Source: Methanogenium sp. S4BF
GTDB lineage: Archaea > Halobacteriota > Methanomicrobia > Methanomicrobiales > Methanomicrobiaceae
NCBI RefSeq assembly: GCF_029633965.1
Contig: NZ_CP091277.1
Coordinates: 434,001 to 498,000 of the forward strand
Reading direction: 5' to 3'
Length of the DNA: 64,000 bases
A program made the position numbers and the translations under genes. Of this stretch, positions 7,797-17,117 are shown piece by piece (position 1 is the stretch's first letter; the number at the start of each line of letters is the position of its first letter). Under the pieces are notes generated by a model that searched no databases, was not told the origin of the DNA, and saw only the letters and a program-made list of their open reading frames with translations.

Positions 7797-8300
7797 ATGG
7801 CTGACTTTATCCAGACCACCAACACCAGGAGTGCGGTGCGGGACCTGACCATCCCCATCGCCGACATCACCACCTTCGATGCCCTCGTGCAGGACATCAT
7901 CGACACCAATCCCTTCGGCTGCACTGCGTATGTCGAACAGGGCGTGACCATGGACCCGGTTATCCGGTCCAAAGAAACGTATGATGTGAAGTTTGTCTAT
8001 GAAAACCTTGAGGCCGACACCATCGGCGACGTCTCCGTCAAAGTGGCGTCCGTCACTGCATTCGGCACCGCTGCCGCTCATGTGATGGCAGACGACGACC
8101 TTGCCGCGGCAATCGGGGGCACCCAGTCCCGCGACACCGCAAAGGACACCTTCTCCTGCAGGCTGAAGTGCCACGACCCCTCGGGGGAGACCTACTTTGT
8201 CACGCTCTCCCGCACCAGGGTCCGCATCTCATCCTACGCGGATGATGCTATCCGGGCCACCGTTGAGGCGTGGGCCGACGGGAAGCCGGAGCTGGGCTGA
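7797..8300 (+). CDS. Hypothetical protein, possible viral structural component
   Basis: A 167-residue acidic soluble protein with no signal peptide or membrane segment. The first third (residues 10-60) reads as alternating strands and helices (AVRDLTIPIADITTFDALV, TAYVEQGVTMDPVIRS), the middle AFGTAAAHVMADDDLA, and the end two beta-like strands plus a helix. I do not recognise a family. AGGAG nine bases before the ATG supports the start. Its strong promoter-like setting with an operator, own terminator at 8334-8360, and proximity to a holin-like gene suggest a highly expressed accessory or virion protein; this is inference. Confidence 0.6.
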   Translation: MADFIQTTNTRSAVRDLTIPIADITTFDALVQDIIDTNPFGCTAYVEQGVTMDPVIRSKETYDVKFVYENLEADTIGDVSVKVASVTAFGTAAAHVMADDDLAAAIGGTQSRDTAKDTFSCRLKCHDPSGETYFVTLSRTRVRISSYADDAIRATVEAWADGKPELG

Positions 8301-8333
8301 GCAGTCCGGGCCGGAAACGGCAGCTGCAACCTG

Positions 8334-8360
8334 AAACAGGGTGGCCTCCACCCCTGTTTT
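8334..8360 (+). terminator. Hairpin followed by T-run
   Basis: AAACAGGGTGG at 8334-8344 pairs with CCACCCCTGTTT at 8348-8359 with one bulged base, loop CCT, then T residues. It lies 33 bases after the stop of the 7797 gene and probably ends that transcript. Confidence 0.6.
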
Positions 8361-8496
8361 GGCACATATCCGGGCGAAACAGGAAGGAGAGAGGCCACTT
8401 TCAATTCACATTCTCATGCCTGAACTGTTACGAAATATGATCTTCGAAGTTCCCGTTCAGCATCAGCCGGATGTATCCGTACCCTTTTAAAAAACA

Positions 8497-8697
8497 TCAC
8501 CCCGCTTTTGTCGGCTGATACGTCAGGGAACCGTCACATACCTTCACTGCATTCACATCATATCCGGCGGCAGTCTGGTCCGGTATCATACTCTTCCAAT
8601 AATCTGCGACGGTGGAAACAGGCATTTTCCGGATCATGGGATGATCAGACCATCCATCATAAGAGTGAACCGGTCCTGTTTCTTCCCGGAGAACCAT
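8497..8697 (-). pseudogene. Possible decayed gene (C-terminal fragment)
   Basis: The leftward frame gives 66 residues from an ATG, ending SLTYQPTKAG, and reads like protein (DYWKSMIPDQTAAGYDVNAV). The same frame stays open upstream to about 8842 without a good start, with EHRVEWKNC just ahead of the ATG. The rest of 8361-9004 shows no intact gene, so this looks like a remnant of a longer gene. No family recognised; it could also be a chance frame. Confidence 0.3.
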
Positions 8698-9004
8698 ACC
8701 ATGAAGAGTTCTGCAATTCTTCCATTCAACGCGGTGTTCCGGCTGTGCAGATGGTATGCATGCCGAACGTGTTCGGATAACGCAAAATCCCCTTTTGGGG
8801 GTCTGGTTCCCTTTCCACCGAAGGGTATGAACGTAAATGGTTCAGTAAGAAAAGTGGGAATTGTTCTCTCCACCCACACAAAATACCAAAGAGCCGAGGA
8901 TTCATATACCGGTTAACCATTATCTCCCCTAATGGCATTCATGTTGCATCGCTCCCTGGAATCAGACATCATGAGTGGCTAAAAATGAATCCTCCGGTGA
9001 AACC

Positions 9005-10642
9005 ATGATTTTGGATCTGTGCAGATCGCCTGAGACAGACAATGCTGACCCAATCCCCTGTGATAGTAAAATCGATGTAACCATGCCGGGTGCCCTCCCG
9101 GTTACGGTAAATATCGGACTGTTTATTGAAGGGGATGGGTTGATTACCGATATATCCGTTCATTCCCTGGATACCACCCTTTCCCGGATGAAGTCCATTT
9201 TTACGAAAACACCCCATACATTCCGGTTCATTCTGCCCGTTACGTACGGAACTGAAGAAGATATTGTAAAAACGATTTTATCCTGCAATTTCTGGAAAGA
9301 AAACTCTCCTCCAGAATTGCTGTTTTTCAGGCTGAAATACGATGCAGGGATTTTAACAGAACCACTGTTTGAAGACACTCCGTATGAAATCTGTGAGATA
9401 TCTCCTGAATTCAAGACGTTTGGGTATGATCCGGTATCAATGGCAATCACTGAGTACAGCAGTCTTGTAATCATTATCGGAACAGGACCTGAAACAGCAG
9501 GAAACGATGGTAAAAACGCATATTCCCTTGCAAAACGCTATGGGAGGTCCGTCGTTTCAATTGATTCCAAAACCGGCAGAATAACGGAACTGCCTTCGAA
9601 TGATAACATATTCAATTCATATGCACAGATTAACTTCTACAACAGCAAAAACGTAAAGCCTGCAAAATTTATCGCTGAAAAAGAACGGTATATAAAAAAT
9701 CTGGAACATGATCTTCGGGCTGCAGGTTTTGAAGAGGGTGCAATAACATTCTCCTATGAATCTCTCCTGTCACATTACATCAAGGTCAGAACGTTAGAGA
9801 CCAGATACAATTTCCTCTATGCGCTCAAAGGAGTGACGATCGCACTGTTGTCAGCGCTGGCAATTTTTACCATTACCATGCAGACTCTTTTTTTCCCGGA
9901 AAATCCCGGCCTGATCTGGATTGAAGTTGCATTTATCGGAGTAATCATTATCTTAATGGAAGCTGCAAAGGTCGGCGATTTCCACCTGAAATCAATAGAT
10001 TACACCTTCCTTGCTGAAAGGATCAGGACAGCATTCTATACCCGGATTATCTGCATTTCCTGTCAGACAACAGATACTGCACCTTTCATGACCCCGGTGA
10101 GGACGCCGAACGACTGGATGGTCATGGCGTTTGAAACCATGGTCTCTTCAGGCAGGATGATATCCTGCAACAGGGAAGTCCCCCTTGAATCCATCAGGGA
10201 ATTTATCATATCAGCCTGGATCAGGAAAAGACTGAATTTTTATGAAAAAAAGGCGGATGTTGCCAGATTCAGATATAATGTGTTAGCAAATTTCGCACTG
10301 ATTCTGTTTATCTGTACCATGATTCTTGCAATTGCCCATGCACTCGGTATCGGCCATGGGCAAAAATTATTTGATATCGGAGTCCCGCTGTTCATCGCTT
10401 TTCTCTCTATCACAATACCTGCGTTCGGAGCGGCAGTGAGTGCAATACGGGTTCAGAGAGAATATTTCCGAAAATCAGAGAGGTATTCACAGATTATTCG
10501 TCATCTTTCGGCAGTCATAACGGAAATGGAATATGCTACAGACACAGGGGAATTGTGCAATCTGATAAAAAAGATGAATGAGATGACCTTCAGGGAAGCA
10601 CATGACTGGAAAATTGTATCCAGATGCATTGATACGGAGTAG
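9005..10642 (+). CDS. Putative sensor-effector membrane protein (SLOG/SLATT-like, four membrane segments)
   Basis: About 545 residues. From the upstream GTG (8975) numbering: an N-terminal Rossmann-like part to about residue 215, with YSSLVIIIGTGPETAGNDGKN... as two pieces YSSLVIIIGT and GPETAGNDGKNA (161-182), then AKRYGRSVVSID; this resembles TIR/SLOG-type nucleotide-sensing domains. Then a helical linker, a first membrane pair (about 283-303 and 313-331), a soluble linker with an HFLxxE-like segment DYTFLAERIR, and a second pair (about 436-457 and 466-489) preceded by AWIRKRLNFYEKKADVARFRY. That last arrangement resembles SLATT two-helix effectors, predicted pores in nucleotide-triggered immunity. 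ATG 9005 is preferred because GGTGA lies four bases ahead; GTG 8975 has none. Single gene with no nucleotide cyclase nearby. A defence role is inference. Confidence 0.55.
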   Translation: MILDLCRSPETDNADPIPCDSKIDVTMPGALPVTVNIGLFIEGDGLITDISVHSLDTTLSRMKSIFTKTPHTFRFILPVTYGTEEDIVKTILSCNFWKENSPPELLFFRLKYDAGILTEPLFEDTPYEICEISPEFKTFGYDPVSMAITEYSSLVIIIGTGPETAGNDGKNAYSLAKRYGRSVVSIDSKTGRITELPSNDNIFNSYAQINFYNSKNVKPAKFIAEKERYIKNLEHDLRAAGFEEGAITFSYESLLSHYIKVRTLETRYNFLYALKGVTIALLSALAIFTITMQTLFFPENPGLIWIEVAFIGVIIILMEAAKVGDFHLKSIDYTFLAERIRTAFYTRIICISCQTTDTAPFMTPVRTPNDWMVMAFETMVSSGRMISCNREVPLESIREFIISAWIRKRLNFYEKKADVARFRYNVLANFALILFICTMILAIAHALGIGHGQKLFDIGVPLFIAFLSITIPAFGAAVSAIRVQREYFRKSERYSQIIRHLSAVITEMEYATDTGELCNLIKKMNEMTFREAHDWKIVSRCIDTE

Positions 10643-10783
10643 TTTCTTCATGATGCCCCGGCGTGGAGAAGCTGACGCGCCCGATACATAAAAAGAAGTA
10701 CGGGACGATCCTCGGGGCGAAGATATCCTGCCTCTTCGTCAGGTCCGGGGAGATGACGCATCTCTGCCCGACTGCACAGGAGG

Positions 10784-11383
10784 TCACACCATCGGTGTTC
10801 TGCCGGACCCAGTCTCGTCCTCCAGACTATCAATAAACCGCTCTAAGAGAGCATGCCTCCGTTTAGCAATCTCCACTGCGGCGTCCGTGTACATCAGTCG
10901 CCGAAGCTTCAGCAGTTTTTCATGGATGTGGCTCACGGCGTCCCCGATGCCGCCCCCGTGCTCGCCTGCCTGCATAAACGTCCGTGCGATTCCCACCGCC
11001 CCCATGGCGTCGAGTTTGTCGGCGTCAGAGAGGATTCGTGCTTCAAGTGTCTCTGGTTCGGGGCCGGTGCTGAAGCGGTGGGTGTGTATCGCATGGACGA
11101 TTTTTGCGATGCGTTCCGCGTCGTAACCCGCCTTCCTGAGATAATCTTCTGCTATTCGTGCCCCCTCCTCCTCGTGGGGGATGCCGGTCTCCTCCTCAAT
11201 GGGACGGGCAATATCGTGGAAGAGGGCGGCCGGGATGAGGACCCGCATATCCGCACCCTCGGCCTTCCCTATCTCCTCGCAGAGGCGGGTGACGCGGAGG
11301 ACGTGGTCAAGATCATGGGCCCCTGACTGCCTGAAGAATGTCTCGACATAGGCCAGCATTGTCTCCATCTCTGTGCTCTGCAT
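10784..11383 (-). CDS. HD-domain metal-dependent phosphohydrolase
   Basis: About 199 residues from the ATG at 11383 (a longer frame to 11461 has an unlikely Pro-rich leader). The HD signature is visible: H27 in GAHDLDHVLRV, then FHDI (H56, D57), H70 in IPHEEEGA, and a later SDADKLDAMG. Such proteins hydrolyse phosphate esters, often of nucleotides, using a divalent metal; the substrate is unknown here. It stands alone, convergent with the SLATT-like gene (about 140 bases between stops). Confidence 0.85.
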   Translation of the reverse strand: MQSTEMETMLAYVETFFRQSGAHDLDHVLRVTRLCEEIGKAEGADMRVLIPAALFHDIARPIEEETGIPHEEEGARIAEDYLRKAGYDAERIAKIVHAIHTHRFSTGPEPETLEARILSDADKLDAMGAVGIARTFMQAGEHGGGIGDAVSHIHEKLLKLRRLMYTDAAVEIAKRRHALLERFIDSLEDETGSGRTPMV

Positions 11384-11599
11384 GGTGAGAAAATGGTTGG
11401 TGCCGGGTGGAGATAAGGGGTCGGAAATGGCAGGGCCGTACCTCACCGGAGGAAGTGTCATCCGGGCCTGAATAGAGCGGAAAGTCCGATCTAATAAAAA
11501 TAGATCTGTTTTATAACAGTGCGGTGATGTTCATAAAAAATAGTTACGTTGTCTTTAATCTCTCCTGATTATGGTCCCGGAACGGGGCCGCTCCCGTTG

Positions 11600-11617
11600 T
11601 ATGAAAAAGAAAAAAGG
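11600..11617 (-). terminator. T-rich terminator of lipoprotein gene
   Basis: On the minus strand CCCCC is followed by two T-runs (TTTTTT and TTTTT), about 16 bases after the stop at 11633. T-rich tracts of this kind end archaeal transcripts. Confidence 0.5.
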
Positions 11618-11632
11618 GGGAGCCTCTCTCTC

Positions 11633-12073
11633 TTAACTCCGTTTCAGTGAATTGATTGCGATGCTGAAGGGCTCTCCTGCATCCAGGTAAACGACCTCAA
11701 TCTCGTCCGGAGCGATCAGGGAGCCGGAGGAATGGCCTCCCCCCTCCTCGACCAGGGTCAGCGTCCTGCTGTCAGGGCCGAGGACCCCGGCACATGTGAG
11801 GGGTTCCCAGATGGGATATCCACTCTGGTTCGTGAAGGAGATCTCTCCCGAAAATATCCGGTCCTGCTGTTCGGTGATTGAGAGAGTCATGAGTGCACCG
11901 GCATAGTTGGTGTAGCCTTCTCCATATTCGTAGCCGGTCATCGTACCGGTCCAGTTCCCGATCAGGTCGGGGTTCTCTACAGCAGCGCTACTCTCCTGAG
12001 GAGTGGTTGTACACCCGCAGATCAGCACGGCGAGGAGGAGGATCCCCGCACATAGTATGGAATTTAATTTCAT
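11633..12073 (-). CDS. Predicted lipoprotein of unknown function
   Basis: A 146-residue secreted protein. The start at 12073 gives a standard signal peptide, MKLNSILCAGILLLAVL, and a lipobox ICGC with Cys21 as the lipidation site. The mature part (NPDLIGNWTGTMTGYEYGEG near residues 34-53) has the look of a lipocalin-like small beta barrel: GxWxGxxxG motif and evenly spaced strands ending EIEVVYLDAGE. Similar lipoproteins are frequent in methanogens; function unknown. The frame from 12142 puts extra residues before the signal peptide and is rejected. Confidence 0.75.
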   Translation of the reverse strand: MKLNSILCAGILLLAVLICGCTTTPQESSAAVENPDLIGNWTGTMTGYEYGEGYTNYAGALMTLSITEQQDRIFSGEISFTNQSGYPIWEPLTCAGVLGPDSRTLTLVEEGGGHSSGSLIAPDEIEVVYLDAGEPFSIAINSLKRS

Positions 12074-12248
12074 CGTATGGTGATGAAGCCCGCAAAAGAG
12101 ATAAACAGGATCTTTTGGTGCGGCCGGGTATTCCCGGTCCACGGGCCCGGCCGGTCAGGCATCCTATCGTCCCACAGGGCACTGTACTGTTGTTTTAATG
12201 TAGGTCTTCAGAATGTAATTTATCAGTCCTGAGATTCCACATTTGGGA

Positions 12249-13472
12249 ATGTACACCCGTGATGCCTCGTCCCTTGACCTTTTCACCGATTCCATCCGGC
12301 TCATGGGGGATGCCACCCTGTGTGGGGTGATGGAGTTTGACCAAAGCCTTGCTCCTGACGCTCTGGAGCAGGCGTCCCTGGCGTGTCTTATGGCCCATCC
12401 TGTTCTTCACAGCCGGCTTGTCCGGGGGAACGGCCCGGCAGTCTGGGAGTTGGTTGATGATGTCCGAATCCCTCCGGTGCGGGTGGAGGAATGCCCTGAT
12501 AATTATCATTCCCATGTCATCGGGCCGGTTGATCCGTACGGGCCGCTGCAGTTTCGCGTACGGCTGCTGCGAAGACCGTCGGGTGATGTGATTGTCATCA
12601 ACCTCGCTCATGCTGCCGCCGATGCGTTCGGTCTGCACACGCTCATGTCCCAGCTGCTGCAGGAATACCAGACACCCGGCAGCATCCGTCCCGCACAAGG
12701 GGAAATTCCGGCACGTGACACGCTCTGGACCCGGAGTATCGAACTGCAGGGAACACCGGAATCTCCGGACATGAACGTGATAAACCCTATGTGGCCGGAT
12801 CCATTCGGCACGTCCCGTGAGCCTTCTGATTTTCACCGGGAATGTATCAGCTCCCCGGTCATGGAGACAATCCGGACCCGTGTAAAGGCGTTCGGGGGCA
12901 GCATCAATGATGCGGTAATCGCGGCCTACTTTCTCTCCATGAGTGACCTCACAGGCCACATGGGGCCAATTAACGTCTTCTTCCCTGTTAACCTGCGCCG
13001 GTACAAAAACGACGGGTCCCGGGTGATGAGCAACCAGGCTGCCAATGTCTGCATCACTCTCGACCGCAGGGCCGGAGAAGGAATGGAAGAGATTCTTCCC
13101 CGTGTCATCAGGGAGACGAAGCTCCTGAAGAAAAAAGCCATCGGCATCAGTGAACAGGTCTTCATGGACATGGCCTGCGACCCGGAAGGCAGACAGATTC
13201 ACCGGATGGCGGAGGAAATGGCAGCCCTTCAGAGATCCGGTTTCGCGGATATCTTTGTCTCGAATCCGGGACCTGTTTCCCTCCCGGATATGGAGGGGCT
13301 CACCGATGCCTATGTCTGCTACCCCGGGTGCTACATGCCCTGCACCTGTTTCATCACCAGCACGTTCCGGGGGCAAATGACCGTCACCATGGGCTACCAG
13401 GACAGTGAACGGGCGAGGGAGGGGACACGAAAGGCGATCACGCTCTTTAGGAAATATTTGCTGTTACAGTGA
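12249..13472 (+). CDS. Stand-alone condensation-domain-like acyltransferase
   Basis: A 407-residue soluble protein of the chloramphenicol acetyltransferase/condensation-domain fold. The catalytic motif HxxxD(A/G) appears as HAAADAFG (H121, D125). A second conserved region, INVFFPVNLRRY, matches the PVNLR(R/P) segment of wax-ester synthase, alcohol acetyltransferase and non-ribosomal peptide condensation domains. No carrier protein or adenylation domain is nearby, so it likely uses free acyl-CoA or a lipid substrate; the true substrate is unknown. ATG 12249 is preferred over the TTG at 12243. Confidence 0.75.
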   Translation: MYTRDASSLDLFTDSIRLMGDATLCGVMEFDQSLAPDALEQASLACLMAHPVLHSRLVRGNGPAVWELVDDVRIPPVRVEECPDNYHSHVIGPVDPYGPLQFRVRLLRRPSGDVIVINLAHAAADAFGLHTLMSQLLQEYQTPGSIRPAQGEIPARDTLWTRSIELQGTPESPDMNVINPMWPDPFGTSREPSDFHRECISSPVMETIRTRVKAFGGSINDAVIAAYFLSMSDLTGHMGPINVFFPVNLRRYKNDGSRVMSNQAANVCITLDRRAGEGMEEILPRVIRETKLLKKKAIGISEQVFMDMACDPEGRQIHRMAEEMAALQRSGFADIFVSNPGPVSLPDMEGLTDAYVCYPGCYMPCTCFITSTFRGQMTVTMGYQDSERAREGTRKAITLFRKYLLLQ

Positions 13473-13674
13473 AGAAAAGAAAAACACACGCTATTGCTCC
13501 ATTTTTAGGAATGTGTTTCATCACGTTGATATAAGGTCATCCGGCCCGTTTCATTCACTCTGGAATGTACCCGGGAGAATGGGGGATTGCAGAAGTGGCG
13601 TTTTTCAGCGAACCAGAACCCTAATGACGAATGCCGGGAGATGGATTCGCCCTTCCGGTTTCAGGGATGATTCC

Positions 13675-14649
13675 TCAAAGACACTGCTGAATTCTTAATC
13701 TCTCCTCTGCAAAAACCGCCGCTCCAATAAGCGGAGCCATGCCATCAGCCCTGCTGAGCGTAATTTCGGGACGGGGAAGATACGAATCGATGTGCCGGAG
13801 TGCCGGTTCAAAGATGAGATCCGGGTTTTCGGTCGCAACCGGCCCTCCGACAATGATCATCTCCGGGGCATAAGCAGCAATAATGGTGGAGAGGCCGCGT
13901 CCGTTAATCACGGCAAGTTCCCGGAAGAATGCGGTGATGTCCGGGTCACCCGCACGGGCCGCCGCACAGAGTGTTTCGGCGGTGACGTCCGGCCCTGCAG
14001 CCGGGGCCTGTCCGAAATCATGCCTGCCGCACCACGCCCGGAAGAACCGGGGGATGCCGCTCCCCGAAGCATAGGCCTCCCAGTGGCCCTGCCCCCCGCA
14101 TCCGCAGGGCAGGTTATAGACCGTGTCCACACAGAAATGGCCAATCTCCCCGGCATTGCCATTCGCCCCCTCGACGAGGCGGCCGCCGGAGATGATGCCG
14201 CAGCCGATGCCGGTGGAGACGGTCAGGTAGACGAGGTTCTGGCAGTTCATCCCGGCACCGCTCCGGTATGCATGGTAGGCACCTGCCGATGCATCGTTGA
14301 GAATAGCGACCGGGCAGGCAAAGGCCGCTTCCAGCGGTTCTTTCAGCGGGATGTCGGAATACGGCATATTCGGGCTCTTGTGGATGCTCCCCTTTCCTGC
14401 CGAAAGCGGGCCTGCCGTGCTGATGCCGATCGCATCCGGCCGGCAGCCTGCCTCATCACAGACAGCGTTGATCATCCGGATGACCTGTGCCGTCACCGCT
14501 GTCCCGTCCGCCCCGTCCCGGCAGAGCGCTTCCTTCCGGCAGACAAGACATTCTCCCTCACCGGCAAAATCATCAGCAAAGACCGCACTCCTCACATGGG
14601 TCGCCCCAATGTCTGCTGCTGCAATACATACTCCCGTTTCGTGTTTCAT
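13675..14649 (-). CDS. ROK-family sugar kinase (glucokinase-like)
   Basis: 324 residues from the ATG at 14649. Visible ROK features: ATP-binding [11 protein letters not shown] (13-23), catalytic LNDA (Asp119), the VSTGIGCGI segment, GEIGH (167-171), and the zinc-binding CGCGG (182-186) followed by HWEAYASG. Such kinases phosphorylate glucose, N-acetylmannosamine or fructose with ATP in the cytoplasm; the E-x-GH motif agrees with hexose binding but does not fix the sugar. An in-frame ATG at 14664 is an alternative. Divergent from ilvD, with about 124 bases between the starts. Confidence 0.88.
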   Translation of the reverse strand: MKHETGVCIAAADIGATHVRSAVFADDFAGEGECLVCRKEALCRDGADGTAVTAQVIRMINAVCDEAGCRPDAIGISTAGPLSAGKGSIHKSPNMPYSDIPLKEPLEAAFACPVAILNDASAGAYHAYRSGAGMNCQNLVYLTVSTGIGCGIISGGRLVEGANGNAGEIGHFCVDTVYNLPCGCGGQGHWEAYASGSGIPRFFRAWCGRHDFGQAPAAGPDVTAETLCAAARAGDPDITAFFRELAVINGRGLSTIIAAYAPEMIIVGGPVATENPDLIFEPALRHIDSYLPRPEITLSRADGMAPLIGAAVFAEERLRIQQCL

Positions 14650-14773
14650 TGTCCCTTTTTCCATGATCCGTGCACGAAGTGTGTGCATGCGACCGCTGCA
14701 CCAGATATATGAACCAGATCGGTCGTGCACATCTCATTTTTATTGCTTCACGTTCATCAATATACGAGTATTC

Positions 14774-16423
14774 ATGCGCAGCGATGAAGTGAAACAAGGG
14801 TATGTCCGTGCACCGAACCGGTCTCTTCTGCGGGCTCTCGGGATAACAGACGACGAGCTGAACAAGCCGTTCATCGGGATTGCCAATTCATGGAATACCG
14901 TTGTGCCGGGTCACGTTGGTCTCCGGCAGGTGGCAGAACGTGTCCGTGAGGGTGTGGCCGCAGGTGGCGGTGTTCCCTTTGAGTTCAACACCATCGGCAT
15001 CTGCGACGGCATTGCGATGGGCCATGAGGGGATGCGCTATTCCCTCCCGTCCCGTGAGACGATTGCTGACTCTGTCGAACTCATGATTCAGGCCCACAGG
15101 TTTGACGGGCTGGTCTGCATCTGCACCTGCGACAAGATTGTCCCCGGTATGCTGATGGCTGCTGCCCGGTGCAATATTCCGGCGATTGTGGTGACCGGCG
15201 GCCCGATGCTCGGCGGAAAATGCGGCGGAAAGGAACTCTCGCTCATCGACGTCTTTGAAGGCGTCGGAAAAGTAGCCGCAGGGACCATGGACGAAGCCGA
15301 ACTCATCGCCCTCGAGAAGTGTGCGATGCCCGGCTGCGGCAGCTGTCAGGGCCTCTATACCGCAAATACGATGGCCTGCATGACCGAAGCCCTCGGCATG
15401 TCTCTCCCGCGGTGTGCTGCGACACCGGCGGTGCATGCGGAGAAACTGGCGATTGCCCGGATGAGCGGAGAACGGGTCGTCGGCCTGGTCCGGGAATGGA
15501 CCACGCCGCGTGACATCATCACAAAAGAGAGCATGCGCAATGCAATCCGGGTGGATATGGCGCTGGGTGGTTCAACGAATACCGTCCTGCACCTGATGGC
15601 GGTGGCAGAGGAGGCAGGTGTGCCCCTCACGCTGGATGACTTCAATGAAATAAGCGCCGCCGTGCCGCACATCTGCTACATGCAGCCCTCCGGTCCCCAC
15701 TCAATGGAGACACTCTATTATGCAGGCGGTATTCCTGCCGTGATGCACGAACTTGGCCCCCTCCTTGAGGATGCGCTGACCGTGTCCGGCGCCTGTGTCG
15801 CAGCATTCGCGGCAGCCACACCGGCAGGAGACCACACCATCATCCGGCCGCTCTCTGACCCTGTGCATGCCACCGGGGGGCTGAAGATCGTCAGAGGAAC
15901 CCTTGCACCCGACGGTGCGGTGATAAAAGCAGCAGGTGTCTGTGATGAGATGTGGCAGCACACCGGCCCGGCCCGTGTCTTTGACTCCGAGGATGCGGCA
16001 ATGAAGGCCATTCTCTCCGGCAGCATCGTGGAAGGCGATGTCATTGTCATCCGGTATGAGGGTCCTGCAGGTGCGCCCGGCATGCCGGAGATGCTCTCTC
16101 CCACTTCAGCCATCATGGGACGCGGGCTCACCCGTGTTGTCCTGATTACAGACGGCCGGTTCTCCGGCGGGACACGGGGGCCATGCTTTGGGCATGTCGC
16201 CCCGGAGGCAGCGGTGGGCGGCCCTATTGCACTGGTGGAGGAGGGTGACAGCATCACGATTGACCTCTTCCAAAACCGGATTGACCTGGACGTTCTGCCG
16301 GACGTGCTCGACGAACGCAGAAAATCCCTGGTTATTCCTGAAAAGAACCTCTCCGGTGTTCTCAGCCGGTATGCGGCAGCGGTATGTCAGGCAGACCGCG
16401 GCGCTGTCATGAAGAAAAAATAA
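14774..16423 (+). CDS. ilvD: Dihydroxy-acid dehydratase
   Basis: 549 residues, the usual archaeal length. It dehydrates 2,3-dihydroxy-isovalerate and the isoleucine analogue in branched-chain amino acid synthesis, using an iron-sulfur cluster. Cluster ligands are visible as GICDG (Cys77), [10 protein letters not shown] (Cys119) and [12 protein letters not shown] (Cys near 191-194). The C-terminal [20 protein letters not shown] signature is present (seen as DGRFSGGT and GHVAPEAA). The frame is open far upstream, but the ATG at 14774 gives the conserved MRSDEVKxGxxRAPxRSLLRA start. A short T-rich stretch (CTCTTTTTCC) follows the stop. Confidence 0.97.
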   Translation: MRSDEVKQGYVRAPNRSLLRALGITDDELNKPFIGIANSWNTVVPGHVGLRQVAERVREGVAAGGGVPFEFNTIGICDGIAMGHEGMRYSLPSRETIADSVELMIQAHRFDGLVCICTCDKIVPGMLMAAARCNIPAIVVTGGPMLGGKCGGKELSLIDVFEGVGKVAAGTMDEAELIALEKCAMPGCGSCQGLYTANTMACMTEALGMSLPRCAATPAVHAEKLAIARMSGERVVGLVREWTTPRDIITKESMRNAIRVDMALGGSTNTVLHLMAVAEEAGVPLTLDDFNEISAAVPHICYMQPSGPHSMETLYYAGGIPAVMHELGPLLEDALTVSGACVAAFAAATPAGDHTIIRPLSDPVHATGGLKIVRGTLAPDGAVIKAAGVCDEMWQHTGPARVFDSEDAAMKAILSGSIVEGDVIVIRYEGPAGAPGMPEMLSPTSAIMGRGLTRVVLITDGRFSGGTRGPCFGHVAPEAAVGGPIALVEEGDSITIDLFQNRIDLDVLPDVLDERRKSLVIPEKNLSGVLSRYAAAVCQADRGAVMKKK

Positions 16424-16473
16424 AATACTCTCTTTTTCCTTATCTCAGGCCCTGGTCGGGCAGGTATCGCGCC

Positions 16474-16794
16474 TCATTGTCTCTCTACCGGTTTGTGCTC
16501 TTCTGATCTCAGATCTCTGCGTCCTGTCTGGGTAATTTTGGTGGCAAACCGGATCGGGCCGGGCTGATTGGTGTGGGGGCCAAGTTCCTCCTCGTGGAGA
16601 AGGGTATGTGGGTCGTGGTCCGGCGGAAGGTTGGGGTGCTCCCATGGGTGATGGGCAGGGTGAGGGTGCAGGTGGTCATACGGGTGATGGCGGTACATTT
16701 CGCGTTTCCGTTTCATGTCCTGGCTGATGCCATGAACCGTCCTCTTCGCTCTCGGGGTTACATCAGGACTCCGGTATTTTTTCCTGGGTGGCAT
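16474..16794 (-). CDS. His/Pro-rich hypothetical protein
   Basis: 106 residues with a basic N-terminus (MPPRKKYRS) and a His-Pro-rich middle (DHLHPHPAHHPWEHP), then a more conserved-looking end (ELGPHTNQPGP, IRFATKITQTGRRDLR). It is supported by AGGAG seven bases before the ATG and by codon use like the neighbours. About one residue in seven is His, mostly paired with Pro or Asp, which suggests metal or nucleic acid binding; no family recognised. It converges with ilvD (50 bases apart). Confidence 0.6.
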   Translation of the reverse strand: MPPRKKYRSPDVTPRAKRTVHGISQDMKRKREMYRHHPYDHLHPHPAHHPWEHPNLPPDHDPHTLLHEEELGPHTNQPGPIRFATKITQTGRRDLRSEEHKPVERQ

Positions 16795-17117
16795 GGACTA
16801 TACTCCTGCTGGTAAGTAATAAACAATTCGCCGGTTCAGGGGGTGGTGACCCCCGGTGTGGTTCTTTGCCTCCGGGATTTGGAGGACACTCTCATGTGTA
16901 TACCGGTGAGATATGGTGGTTTTATCTCCGGTGCATCTCACTTGTCAATCCGGAATGCCATTGCGCGCAGCGGCGATGCCTGAAGCTTTTGAAGGAAGGA
17001 TTGTCTTTCTGATGGGGTGATACTGAAAGGAAACGATGCCGAATATGTGTGGGTGCCGTGCGGCAGTTGTTCTCCCATTCAGGGCAAAAAAGATGGGATT
17101 TGTTCCCGCAGGCGATT
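16795..17117. other. Intergenic stretch with a GGGGGT/ACCCCC hairpin
   Basis: No gene seen in these 323 bases. GGGGGT (16839-16844) and ACCCCC (16849-16854) make a short stem with loop GGTG. It lies upstream of the His-rich gene and downstream of the thioredoxin-like gene (both leftward), so it could be a terminator or leader structure. Confidence 0.35.

Noticed and set aside
10663-10836. GTG-started 57-codon frame that reads slightly like protein
   Set aside because: Overlaps the 3' end of the HD-domain gene on the other strand by 53 bases and has no ribosome site; most likely a chance frame.
12195-13376. 393-codon minus-strand frame
   Set aside because: Shadow of the condensation-type gene; composition is typical of antisense in GC-rich DNA.
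13405-13698. 97-codon frame after the condensation-type gene
   Set aside because: Overlaps the ends of two real genes and has no recognisable content.
14297-14773. Upstream extension of ilvD
   Set aside because: Lies over the ROK kinase on the other strand; IlvD conservation begins at 14774.
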